Assembly (NCBI GenBank): GCA_009842375.1
Contig: VYFM01000217.1
Coordinates: 1 to 10,452 of the forward strand
Direction of reading: 5' to 3'
Length of the DNA stretch: 10,452 bases
Source: Candidatus Poribacteria bacterium
GTDB taxonomy: Bacteria; Poribacteria; WGA-4E; WGA-3G
The notes under the pieces were generated by a model, which was given only the letters and a program-made list of their open reading frames with translations, made no database searches and was not told the DNA's origin. The first letter of the stretch is position 1, and the number at the start of each line of letters is the position of its first letter. The position numbers were made by a program, and so were the translations under genes. Below, in pieces: positions 1 to 7,990 of the stretch.

Positions 1-2464
1 GTATAAAAATAGACTCCGCTTGCCACATGTTCTCCGAATTCATTTTTACCATCCCAATATGCTGCACGTGTCCTGTCCTGATAGACACCAGCATTTTGAT
101 GTCCTAACTTTAGGGTGCGAACTAATTGTCCATCAGATGAATAGATGTGGAACATAACGTCAGTCGGTTTTGCTAACTGATAAGGGATCCACGTTTCGGG
201 ATTGAAAGGATTCGGATAGTTAGGTAGTAGCACAGTATTTCTTGGTGTTAACTGAGTCAATATCTGTTCAAGTTTAGCAATACCCTTCTGATAAATAGGT
301 GTCTTATTGAATATTAGACGTGCTTGATTTATCCACTCTTGTACATCCTCTACGGTAAGATATTCTATAGGATTTCCATATTTTGATGGCGCAGCATTTG
401 CGTTTTCGAGTGCAGCAGCCACTAACAAAATATCTTCGATATTGACAATACCGTCACCATTCACATCAGCTGCATTCTCATCTCCGATCTGTCCAAATTG
501 TGTAGCAACATGAATTAGATCTTGTATGTCAACTGTGCCATCATGATTCACATCTTCAGCGAGTTGTACAGGTTCTTCAGTATTGTCTAAATAGGGTGTA
601 TAATCCCATAACATGACTGTACCATCCGCACTGGCACTGGCAAGTGTTTTACCATCAAGACTAAAGGCAATATTATATGTGCCAGACGTATGTCCTATAA
701 GGGTGGTTATTAATTCACCCCTTGCAACATCCCAAATCTTCACAGTATTATCTTCCCAATAGTCTGCTCCACAGCTTGCAAGTGTTTTACCATCAGCACT
801 GAAACGTATTGTACTTACCCCATCGGTATATCCAGTATGGATAACTTTCGGTTTCCCTGTTGCAATATCCCATAAGATTATTGTATTGTCCTCACTACTG
901 CTTGCAATAATGTTTTCTTTAGGGTGAAATGCAACACTAAACACTCTTCCTGAATGTCCGGTGAAGGTGGATATATTTGTTTCAGTCGCAACATCCCACA
1001 AACGGACTGTATGGTCGTTACTTGCACTGGCAAGGGTACTACCATCATGATTTAGGGTGATAGAAGTGATTCCTTCTGTGTGTCCGATAAGTGCAGCTTT
1101 TTCTGTTCTACCGCCATACCAAATATTTATTGCTGTGGAAAATCTATTGCCGCTAAATAGTAATTTGCCATCAGGACTGAAGACAATGGATGAAGTTCCA
1201 TAAGTGATGTGCCCTCCACCTTGTCGCGGTGATCCACCAAATCCTAAGAGAGTGACGATGTGTGTGGCACTTTCAACGTCCCATAAAAGCAGGCGCGATA
1301 TTTCCCGAATCGCGAGGGTATTTCCATCTGGACTGAATGCCATATCATAATAATGTGACCATTGTCCTCCGTAGATTAACCGTTTGTATTCACCAGTGTT
1401 GGGGTCCCATAGATGTATTTTTTCTCTTGTAGATGTTGCGAGGGTATTTCCATCTGGACTGAGTGCCATACCATATACTGGTGTTGTATGTCCGGCAATA
1501 GATAGCTTCCGTTCACCGCTAACAATATCATACAGGTACAGTTCGTCATTTCCTCCACTCGCGAGTGTGCGACCGTCAGAACTGAATTCGACGGTCCTTA
1601 TATTCTCCAGATGTCCTACGAATTCAACTTTGTGAGTACCAGTTGCAATATCCCATAGATGTAAGCCTTTATGACCACCGGTTGCAAGTGTTTTGCCATC
1701 CCGTCTTAAGTCCATAGAATTCAGATATGGTGTCTTAATTTCATATTTCCTCTGTCCGGTGTCAAGATCCCATACTTGTATGTCGGATGTATCTCCACTA
1801 ATGAGTGTTTTACCGTCTGGACTGAACATAAGATAACCAAAGCCACCTGCATACTCGGATAAAGTATCTTTGTGTGTAGCAGTGGCAACATCCCATAGTC
1901 GAAGATTACCATCCGAACCCTTACTGGCAAGGGTTGAACTATCTGGACTGAAGGCAATAGCACCTACCCATCCCGTATGTCCTTTGAGAGTTGCATTATG
2001 TTCTCCAGTGGTGACATCCCAAAGATGAATATCTTCATTACTTGTCCCAGCAAGCATCCGCATATCTGGACTGAAAGCGATACGGTAAAGATCCTCTGTT
2101 TCACCTTTCAGGGTTACTTTAACACTACTATCTGTCAGATATCGCAATTGAACTGTATCATTTACATCAGATGTAACATAAATGCTGGCATCCGGACTTA
2201 CTCCAAGAATGTTGTTTGGACTTTCAGCAATTAAGTCTAATTCAACACCCGTGTGTGCATCATAGATCCAAATACCTATGGAACTTTCAACTATCATCCG
2301 ACTGCCATTTGGTGAGAAGATTATATTCTCTACTTTACCCTTTCCAAGACGTATTTTGGCACCTTCAGGTAAATCCCATCGTGTCCAGTCTTGTGCAAAG
2401 ACACTTGGTAGAAGGACGGTTAAAATAAGTAGTAAATCGATGATAAAAAGTGGTGTTTTTTCAT
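1..2464 (-). CDS. Secreted 14-unit WD40 / dockerin / sorting-domain protein; start frameshifted, C-terminus cut by window edge
   Basis: Third gene of the operon. The frame running from about 2462 down to base 3 is open and encodes a signal-peptide core (FIIDLLLILTVLLPSVFA, then QDW), 14 WD-type units (about 2290-600), a type I dockerin with calcium loops DVNHDGTVDIQD (about 554-519) and DVNGDGIVNIED (about 467-432), a helical linker, and the sorting domain with LLPNYPNPFNPETWIPYQL. The window ends at ...ASGVYFY, about 17 residues short by comparison with its paralogues. Unit 2 is degenerate (VQLRYL in place of xLWD). The ATG at 2464 has a GAGGAG site 7 nt upstream, but it reads MKKHHFLSSIYYLF and then stops. 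The body is in the -1 frame, and no ATG, GTG, TTG or CTG in that frame precedes the signal peptide. The first in-frame ATG, at 2297, would remove the signal peptide. One extra A in the run at 2456-2461 would give MKKTPLFIIDLLLILTVLL. It is a real mutation, an assembly error or a slippage site. Its molecular function is unknown; WD40 propellers are usually protein-binding scaffolds. Confidence 0.85.
2359..2413 (-). repeat. 55-nt exact repeat of 7418-7472 (signal-peptide cleavage region)
   Basis: These 55 bases are identical to 7418-7472 and encode the end of the signal peptide and the mature N-terminus (LPSVFAQDWTRWDLPEGA). Identity falls off quickly on both sides, and synonymous sites are conserved inside it. 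This is a local island of identity between two otherwise diverged paralogues. Confidence 0.9.
2420..2464 (-). other. 14-codon out-of-frame start ORF of the third operon gene
   Basis: Translation from the best ribosome site of the third gene gives MKKHHFLSSIYYLF followed by TAA. It is the product of the apparent one-base loss described for the gene at 1-2464, not an independent gene as far as I can judge. A leader-peptide role cannot be excluded but nothing supports it. Confidence 0.6.
2456..2461 (-). other. A6 homopolymer at the apparent frameshift
   Basis: On the coding strand the start reads ATG followed by six A and then CACC. Seven A would join the ATG to the signal-peptide frame. The junction between the two frames must lie between the ATG and the codons for the hydrophobic core, and this run is the only homopolymer at the very start. 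Confidence 0.6.
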
Positions 2465-2471
2465 TGTTGTT

Positions 2472-2477
2472 CTCCTC
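2472..2477 (-). promoter_or_regulatory. Shine-Dalgarno of the third operon gene (GAGGAG)
   Basis: GAGGAG lies 7 nt before the ATG at 2464 and just after the TAA stop (2482-2480) of the preceding gene. It fixes 2464 as the intended start even though the ATG is out of frame with the protein body. Confidence 0.7.
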
Positions 2478-2479
2478 TT

Positions 2480-4999
2480 TTATTTCCGTATTACCATCCG
2501 TCGTGTAGCAGAGAATTGTCCTGCAGAAAGTTTGTAGAAGTAAATTCCACTTGCGACTGGTTCACCAACTTCGTTTTTCCCATCCCAATATGCTGCGCGT
2601 CCCCGACTATGATATATTCCCGTAGGTTGATGTCCTACATCAAAGGAACGAACCAATTGTCCATCAGATGTGTAAATTTGGAGTGATACATCCGCTGCTT
2701 CTGACAACTGATACGGTATCCAAGTTTCAGGATTGAATGGATTCGGGTAGTTTGGGAGAAGATTGGTCTTTTCTGGTGATAAGGCAAGCAAAAGTCGTTC
2801 AAGGAAACGAATGCCTTTTTGTGATGTTGTATCGGTAAGGTTCAACTGCTGTGCTTCGGTAATCCATTTCTGTACATCAGTTCTTGAAGGTATTGATTCC
2901 AGATTTTGATTATGTGTTAAAGGTGCAGCGGCTGCATTATCTATTGCAGCTGCAACTAACAGAAGATCAGCGATATCCACTATACCGTCACCATTTACAT
3001 CGGCATCATTTGGACCTGTCTGTCCGAAGTTCGCAGCAACGATTACTAAGTCTAATTGGTCAACCATACCGTCTCCATTAATATCCAATGAATTTCCTGT
3101 TGGATTTATTATGGATTCAAGATCCCACAAGAAAATAACATCATCATATCCCGCGGTTGCAAGCGTCTTTCCATCTGGACTGAAAGCGGATGTAAGCACT
3201 CCATCTGTGTGTCCTGCAAGAGATAATTTAAGCATACCGCTATCAGGATCCCATAGACGAACTATTCTGTCTCGTCCAGATCCAGTGCTTACAAGAGTTT
3301 GTCCGTCTGGACTAAAAGTAACACTCCAGACACCATCTAAAAACCCTGAAATTGTGAGTTTATGAGTTAGCGTAGGCACATCCCACAAATACACATTACG
3401 ATCATCCGCACAACTTGCCAATGTTCTTCCATCCGGACTAAATGCAAGCGATCTGATCCAACCACTATGTTCAGTGAAATTAGTAATAAGTTGCTTACTC
3501 TGAATATCCCATAAATATAGAACTCCGTAACTCCCACTTGCCAAAATAGCACCGTTTGGACTAAACGCCAAACTTAATATGCTATCTATATGTCCAGTAA
3601 ATGTAGTAAGGTGATTTCCTGTTGTAGCATCCCACAGACATATCTTTTCGTCTCCACTCCCAGTAGCAAGTGTTTTTCCATCTGGACTGTAGATTACAAC
3701 CGATACACCCCGTTTGTGTCCTAATAGACTTGTGATATGGGTACCCGTAGTAACATCCCATAACCGTACTGTCCTATCATCCCAATCACCACTGCTTGCT
3801 ATAGTGTGTCCATTCGGACTGAATGCGACAGATTCAACTCTGTCAACATGTCCCGTGAGTGTGTGTATGTTTTTTCCTGTATCGGTATCCCACAGACGTA
3901 CCTTCCCATCCGAACCCCCGCTTACAATTTGGCTTCCATCTGGACTGTATGCAATGCTATAGATATTCGGTATATGTCCATCAATAGTAGTGATGTGTTC
4001 AAGACTGTCTGCATCGCGTAGGATTATATTACCCTCCCAATCACTACTTGCAAAGATACGACCATTTGGACTATACATGACGTTTAGGACAGGTCCTGCA
4101 TGGTCAAGAAGTGTTGTTTTGTATTCTCCAGTCGTTCCGTCCCATAGAACAACAGTGCCATCGGAACTTCCACTTGCAAGCGTGTTACCATCTTGACTGA
4201 AGTCAATACTGTTAACACTGTCTGTATGTCCTGTGAGTGTCAAATTCTGTTCTCCAGTGATGGTATTCCATAACTTCACCTCGTTTGCATTTGCAAACCA
4301 GCCTTCACAACTAACTAATGTTTCTCCATCTGGACTGAATGCAATTTTCCTTACTTGGTATTTGCCTCCTATGAGAGTAGTTTTGAGTTCACCTGTGTTA
4401 GCATTCCACAACTTTATCGTGCCTTCATCCTCTTCTCCACAACTTGCGATTGTGTTACCATCCGGACTATAGGTAACATATAATGTGCCATCTGCATGTC
4501 CCGGAAGTGTGTTTTTCAGAGTACCAGTGTCAACATCCCAGAGTCGTATTGTTCCGTCTTTCCAGCCACCACCTGTTGCGAGCGTCTTACCATCCGGACT
4601 AAAAGCAACGCTCCTTATGTCAGATGTGTGTCCTGAAATAGTGAGTTTTAAATTCCCAGTGGTAACATCCCATAAATAGTATTCAGCTGCACAGCTGCTC
4701 GCAAGTGTACTACCATCTGGACTGAAATCAACACTGGAGATACTTCCACTGTGGTTGTTGAGTAACTTTAACTCTTTACCTGTATTAACATCGTATATCC
4801 AAATTCCAATATAACTTGACACAGCGAGTTTTGTGTTATCAGGAGAAAACGTTATATTTCCCGACATACCACCTTTTCCTATCCGCATTTTGGCATTTTG
4901 TGGTAATCCCCATTGTAGGTATTCCTGTGAAAACACGTTTGATAAAAAAAAGGTTGTCATGAGAATTAATGCTATCACTGATAATCGCACAGTTTTCAT
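2480..4999 (-). CDS. Secreted 14-unit WD40 / dockerin / sorting-domain protein (839 aa)
   Basis: Complete second gene of the operon. It has a signal peptide at residues 1 to about 24 (hydrophobic core VIALILMTTFFL, probable cleavage after NVFS). Fourteen WD units follow at about residues 45-625, with strand-c motifs IWIYD, YYLWD, IRLWD, IKLWN, VKLWN, VVLWD, IILRD, VRLWD, VRLWD, ICLWD, LYLWD, VYLWD, VRLWD and IFLWD; most units carry FSPDG and GH. Fourteen units fit two seven-bladed propellers. A dockerin follows with calcium loops at about D639-D650 (DINGDGMVDQLD) and D667-D678 (DVNGDGIVDIAD), then a helical linker at about 705-745 and the sorting/FlgD-Ig-like domain from about 747 (LLPNYPNPFNPETWIPYQL to ATRRMVIRK). 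The start is chosen because AGGAG lies 8 nt upstream and a good signal peptide follows at once. The protein is likely exported and displayed or assembled outside the cell. Its ligand is unknown. It is the more divergent of the three operon proteins. Confidence 0.95.
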   Translation of the reverse strand: MKTVRLSVIALILMTTFFLSNVFSQEYLQWGLPQNAKMRIGKGGMSGNITFSPDNTKLAVSSYIGIWIYDVNTGKELKLLNNHSGSISSVDFSPDGSTLASSCAAEYYLWDVTTGNLKLTISGHTSDIRSVAFSPDGKTLATGGGWKDGTIRLWDVDTGTLKNTLPGHADGTLYVTYSPDGNTIASCGEEDEGTIKLWNANTGELKTTLIGGKYQVRKIAFSPDGETLVSCEGWFANANEVKLWNTITGEQNLTLTGHTDSVNSIDFSQDGNTLASGSSDGTVVLWDGTTGEYKTTLLDHAGPVLNVMYSPNGRIFASSDWEGNIILRDADSLEHITTIDGHIPNIYSIAYSPDGSQIVSGGSDGKVRLWDTDTGKNIHTLTGHVDRVESVAFSPNGHTIASSGDWDDRTVRLWDVTTGTHITSLLGHKRGVSVVIYSPDGKTLATGSGDEKICLWDATTGNHLTTFTGHIDSILSLAFSPNGAILASGSYGVLYLWDIQSKQLITNFTEHSGWIRSLAFSPDGRTLASCADDRNVYLWDVPTLTHKLTISGFLDGVWSVTFSPDGQTLVSTGSGRDRIVRLWDPDSGMLKLSLAGHTDGVLTSAFSPDGKTLATAGYDDVIFLWDLESIINPTGNSLDINGDGMVDQLDLVIVAANFGQTGPNDADVNGDGIVDIADLLLVAAAIDNAAAAPLTHNQNLESIPSRTDVQKWITEAQQLNLTDTTSQKGIRFLERLLLALSPEKTNLLPNYPNPFNPETWIPYQLSEAADVSLQIYTSDGQLVRSFDVGHQPTGIYHSRGRAAYWDGKNEVGEPVASGIYFYKLSAGQFSATRRMVIRK

Positions 5000-5007
5000 C
5001 GTTTGGT

Positions 5008-5012
5008 CTCCT
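5008..5012 (-). promoter_or_regulatory. Shine-Dalgarno of the second operon gene, overlapping the upstream stop
   Basis: AGGAG lies 8 nt before the ATG at 4999. The TAG stop of the preceding gene (5013-5011) supplies its first bases, as TAGGAG. Stop and ribosome site share bases, so translation of the two genes is likely coupled. Confidence 0.8.
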
Positions 5013-7596
5013 ATTTTCGTATTACCATTCGTCGAGTAGCAGTATATTTACCAGCAGACAATGTATAAAAATAGATTCCACTTGCGACTGCTTCACCAAG
5101 TTCATTCTTCCCGTCCCAATATGCTGCACTGTCTGGACTTTGATAGATACCTGCTGACCTATGTCCTAATGTTAATGTTCGAACCAACTGTCCATCATTA
5201 GAATAAATGTGTAGTGTTACCTCAGTCGGTATTTCTAACTGAAAAGGTATCCATGTTTCTGGATTGAACGGGTTGGGATAGTTAGGTAGCAACGCAGTTT
5301 TGTTTGGAGTCAATAATTCCAATAGTTGCTGTAGAACTGAGATGCCTTTTTGGTATGCCAGTGTGGGGTTGTTGATATGCTGTGCTTGCATTAACCAATG
5401 TTTGACATCATCAACGTTTAGGGAATCAAGGGTGTATATATATCTTAATGATGGTGCATTATTTCCAGTACCAAGTGCATTAGCAACTAATAGTAAATCT
5501 GCAATGTCAACAACTCCATCACTGTTTATGTCTGCAGTCAAATCTGGTCCAGATTGTCCAAATTGTGTTGCGACAAAGATCAGATCTTGAAGGTCCACGA
5601 CCCCATCACGGTTTGCATCCTCAACGAGTTGTGGGGTTGTATCCTCTACATCTATTATCTGAGGATAATCCCATAATAGGACTGTTCCGTCCCCGCTTCC
5701 ACTCATTAATACACGACCATCAGGACTGAATGCAATACTATACACAATATTTGTATGTCCTTTGAGTGTTGCTTTGAGTTGTCCTGTTTCAACATCCCAT
5801 AGATTCACAGTAGGATCAGCTCTCCACCCACTACCACTACTGGCGAGTGTTTTTCCATCTGGACTGAACGCAACACTTTGTACACCGTCTGTGTGAGCAG
5901 TGATTATGTGTATCGGTTCGGCTGTGGTAACATCCCACAATATAACTGTATTGTCCAAACTTCCACTTGCAATAATACTTGCGTCTGGACTAATGGCAAC
6001 ACACATTACTTCTGCTGTATGTCCGTTGTATGTATTTATGTTGACTTCTGTTACGACATCCCAAAGTCGTGCTGTTCTGTCTCGGCTACCACTTACCAGG
6101 AACCGACTATCATTACTAAATGCAACTGAGGTAAGTCCAGCATTATGTCCGATAAGCGTGCCTTTATGTGTTCGACCAGCATACCATAATTGCACTGTAG
6201 CATCGCTACTTCCACTTGCCAAAAACCTACCATCTGGACTAAAAGCCACAGAAGCAATACCATAACCAGATGCACCATTACCCAAGAATCCTTTTAGAGT
6301 CGTTATGTGTTTACGGTCATTTACATCCCATAAACGTATCCTCCATCCGATCTCATTGGCGATAGTATTACCGTCTGGACTGAATGCCAAACTTCTTGTG
6401 CCACCCCAATACTCATTGAGGACCGCTTTTTGTTCGCCTGTAGGTACATCCCACAATCGTATTTTTTCTCTACTTCCTGTGGCAATCGTCTGTGTATCAG
6501 GAGAAAATGCAACAGTGTTCACACCTTTAGTATGTCCTGTAATTGATGCCTTTTGTGCACCAGTAGCAACATTCCATAGAAGTATCTCTGAGGAACTTCC
6601 AGAAACAAGTGTACTGCCATTTGGACTGAATGCAAGTGATGTTATGCGTGACAAGTGTCCAATGAGTTCATATTTTTGTGTATTGCTTTCAACATCCCAT
6701 AGCAGCAATCCTTCCCAACTTCCTATGGCGAGGGTTTTACCGTCCGGACTTAGAGCAATATCTGATGAGAACGGAGCATTGAGTTTCTTTATGTTCTGTT
6801 CGGTAGCAACATCCCACAAATATATACCACCGCGATTGTACGCACTACTTATGAATGTACTCCCATCAGAACTAAACACAACACTTGAAACACCATCAGA
6901 ATGCTTTGATAATGTAGCTTTGTGTTCACCTGTTGCTACATCCCACAAACGCAAAGTATCGTCCCAACTTCCACTGACAAGCGTAGTACCATCAGGACTA
7001 AAAGCAATTGAAGTAACCGAACTTTGATGTCCACTGAGAGTAGCGGTGTGTTCTCTCGTTTTTACATCCCACAGGATGATTGTGTTTTCCAAACTTGCCC
7101 CCGCGAGCGTGCTGCTATCAGGACTAAATGTTATTGATCGAATTCTCTCTCCCTGTGCTGTGAGTTCTGTTATGTATTCTCCATTAGTAGTATCCCAAAT
7201 ACAGATTCTTTCATCGTAAGCAGCACTTGCCAGTGTTGTGCCATCAGGACTGTATGCAATACTGGAAATTTCAGCCTTATGCTCTGTGAGCAGTGCCAAT
7301 TCTGTTCTGGTAGTTACATCATAGATCCAAATTCCAACAGAACCTGCTACTGCCAACTGATTTCCATCAGGAGAATACTTTATATCCGCTATACTACCTT
7401 TTCCAAGACGTATCTTTGCACCTTCAGGTAAATCCCATCGTGTCCAGTCTTGTGCAAAGACACTTGGTAGAAAGATAGAGGAAAACACCCAGAACAAGAT
7501 TAACAACCTTCGTATGGAATAGACAAAATGAAATTCTTGTGATAAACAGTCTATCCAAGTTTTCTGTACTGTTTTGTGGTTTTTCGCTGATCCCAT
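5011..7596 (-). CDS. Secreted 14-unit WD40 / dockerin / sorting-domain protein (861 aa), first gene of the operon
   Basis: The signal peptide has an unusually long polar n-region (about 30 residues, with basic IRR before the core), then LLILFWVFSSIFLP and cleavage after SVFA at about residue 48. The mature protein starts QDWTRWDLPEGAKIRLGKG. Fourteen WD units span about residues 65-645, with motifs IWIYD, ICIWD, IILWD, LRLWD, IYLWD, LLLWD, ILLWN, IRLWD, IRLWD, VQLWY, ARLWD, VILWD, VNLWD and VLLWD, consistent with two seven-bladed propellers. The dockerin has loops at about D660-D671 (DANRDGVVDLQD) and D689-D700 (DINSDGVVDIAD). After a helical linker comes the sorting domain (LLPNYPNPFNPETWIPFQL to ATRRMVIRK). 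The ATG at 7596 is preceded by GGGAGG at 8 nt. An ATG at 7612 is in another frame and is rejected. Unit by unit it matches the gene at 1-2464, including the odd WYxGRT unit 10. Its role is probably extracellular binding or scaffolding, with no visible catalytic domain. Confidence 0.95.
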   Translation of the reverse strand: MGSAKNHKTVQKTWIDCLSQEFHFVYSIRRLLILFWVFSSIFLPSVFAQDWTRWDLPEGAKIRLGKGSIADIKYSPDGNQLAVAGSVGIWIYDVTTRTELALLTEHKAEISSIAYSPDGTTLASAAYDERICIWDTTNGEYITELTAQGERIRSITFSPDSSTLAGASLENTIILWDVKTREHTATLSGHQSSVTSIAFSPDGTTLVSGSWDDTLRLWDVATGEHKATLSKHSDGVSSVVFSSDGSTFISSAYNRGGIYLWDVATEQNIKKLNAPFSSDIALSPDGKTLAIGSWEGLLLWDVESNTQKYELIGHLSRITSLAFSPNGSTLVSGSSSEILLWNVATGAQKASITGHTKGVNTVAFSPDTQTIATGSREKIRLWDVPTGEQKAVLNEYWGGTRSLAFSPDGNTIANEIGWRIRLWDVNDRKHITTLKGFLGNGASGYGIASVAFSPDGRFLASGSSDATVQLWYAGRTHKGTLIGHNAGLTSVAFSNDSRFLVSGSRDRTARLWDVVTEVNINTYNGHTAEVMCVAISPDASIIASGSLDNTVILWDVTTAEPIHIITAHTDGVQSVAFSPDGKTLASSGSGWRADPTVNLWDVETGQLKATLKGHTNIVYSIAFSPDGRVLMSGSGDGTVLLWDYPQIIDVEDTTPQLVEDANRDGVVDLQDLIFVATQFGQSGPDLTADINSDGVVDIADLLLVANALGTGNNAPSLRYIYTLDSLNVDDVKHWLMQAQHINNPTLAYQKGISVLQQLLELLTPNKTALLPNYPNPFNPETWIPFQLEIPTEVTLHIYSNDGQLVRTLTLGHRSAGIYQSPDSAAYWDGKNELGEAVASGIYFYTLSAGKYTATRRMVIRK
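7418..7472 (-). repeat. 55-nt exact repeat of 2359-2413
   Basis: This is the partner copy of the identical block in the third operon gene, covering the signal-peptidase site and the first mature residues. Direct copies on the same strand lie about 5 kb apart. Confidence 0.9.
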
Positions 7597-7604
7597 TTGG
7601 CAAG

Positions 7605-7610
7605 CCTCCC
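7605..7610 (-). promoter_or_regulatory. Shine-Dalgarno of the first operon gene (GGGAGG)
   Basis: GGGAGG lies 8 nt before the ATG at 7596. It supports this start and therefore the long n-region of the signal peptide. No canonical start codon lies closer to the hydrophobic core except a TTG inside it. Confidence 0.8.
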
Positions 7611-7653
7611 ATTTACTTCATTATTATGTATCAGTTGGAGCAAAATTGATGCC

Positions 7654-7682
7654 ATAATCAGGGATTAGACACAACTAAGCAA
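7654..7682 (-). promoter_or_regulatory. Weak candidate promoter for the three-gene operon
   Basis: On the minus strand TTGCTT (7682-7677) and GATTAT (7659-7654) are separated by 17 nt, giving a leader of roughly 50 nt before the ATG at 7596. The matches to the sigma-70 consensus are poor (about 3/6 and 4/6), and promoter rules in this lineage are not known to me. A promoter is expected in this gap; this exact site is a guess. Confidence 0.15.
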
Positions 7683-7794
7683 TTATGTTCTGTATACAAC
7701 AAAATAATTGATTTTCTGCTCTTATATTGTTTGGAAAATAAACATTGCTGCCTACAATATGAACAATTCCAGCGGAGATATTGCTGTAGTTTGT

Positions 7795-7860
7795 TGATGC
7801 AGAGGTATGATGCAAATTGAACAAACTGCACCTAATTGTTCATCCGTGTTATATGATGCA
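7795..7860. repeat. Three direct copies of TGATGCA
   Basis: TGATGCA occurs at 7795-7801, 7808-7814 and 7854-7860. The last two extend to TATGATGCA. The first two starts are 13 bp apart and the third is 46 bp further on. They lie 200-260 bp upstream of the operon start, so an operator or regulator site is possible. Chance is also possible in a sequence this short. Confidence 0.35.
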
Positions 7861-7920
7861 CGATTAGGGGCAGTCAATAGGAAGGATGAAATATAAAAAA
7901 GAGTGAAATTGGTAATATAT

Positions 7921-7976
7921 GTAGCAATGCACCGTAATCCCTTGATAGGAGATGTTATTACGGTGCATTGCGCTAC
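7921..7976. repeat. Perfect 15-bp inverted repeat with 18-nt loop; possible terminator or REP-type palindrome
   Basis: GCAATGCACCGTAAT (7924-7938) is the exact reverse complement of 7957-7971. A further GTA/TAC pairing (7921-7923 with 7974-7976) follows after a 2-nt bulge on one side. On the minus strand it begins 15 nt after the stop of the gene ending at 7991, which fits a transcript-end structure. There is no T-run directly after the stem; the nearest, six T at 7900-7895, is about 20 nt away, so it is not a standard intrinsic terminator. A dispersed palindromic element (REP or small MITE-like) is the main alternative. Confidence 0.7.
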
Positions 7977-7990
7977 GATGTACAGTCGGT

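Larger units (their letters stand above)
7613..7990. other. Intergenic region, AT-rich, no gene
   Basis: This gap separates the 3' end of the cohesin-containing gene from the three-gene operon. I see no open frame with a ribosome site, no tRNA-like or rRNA-like sequence and no protein fragment on either strand. It contains the inverted repeat at 7921-7976, three TGATGCA copies, a weak bulged hairpin at 7752-7789 (CTACAATAT against ATATT-gct-GTAG) and an A6 run at 7895-7900. It must carry the end of one transcription unit and the promoter of the next. Confidence 0.8.

Noticed and set aside
2455..2464. Classical -1 ribosomal frameshift heptamer (A AAA AAC) at the third gene start
   Set aside because: The heptamer is present but not in the required codon phase: the start frame reads ATG AAA AAA CAC. 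Re-pairing in the P site would need a first-position mismatch, and no downstream structure is apparent. Base loss in the A-run is simpler.
6305..7027. 240-codon plus-strand open frame, and many shorter plus-strand frames
   Set aside because: They lie antisense to WD repeats and show the same periodic text (LPSGLNA, SPVATSHK) produced by reading the repeat backwards. They have no ribosome site and no domain.
7424..7612. 62-codon minus-strand frame starting at ATG 7612
   Set aside because: It overlaps the start of the 861-residue protein in another frame. The ribosome site lies inside it, and its text is the out-of-frame signal-peptide region.
7818..7842. TGAACAA/TTGTTCA inverted repeat in the intergenic region
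   Set aside because: Only 7 bp with an 11-nt loop in AT-rich DNA; expected by chance.
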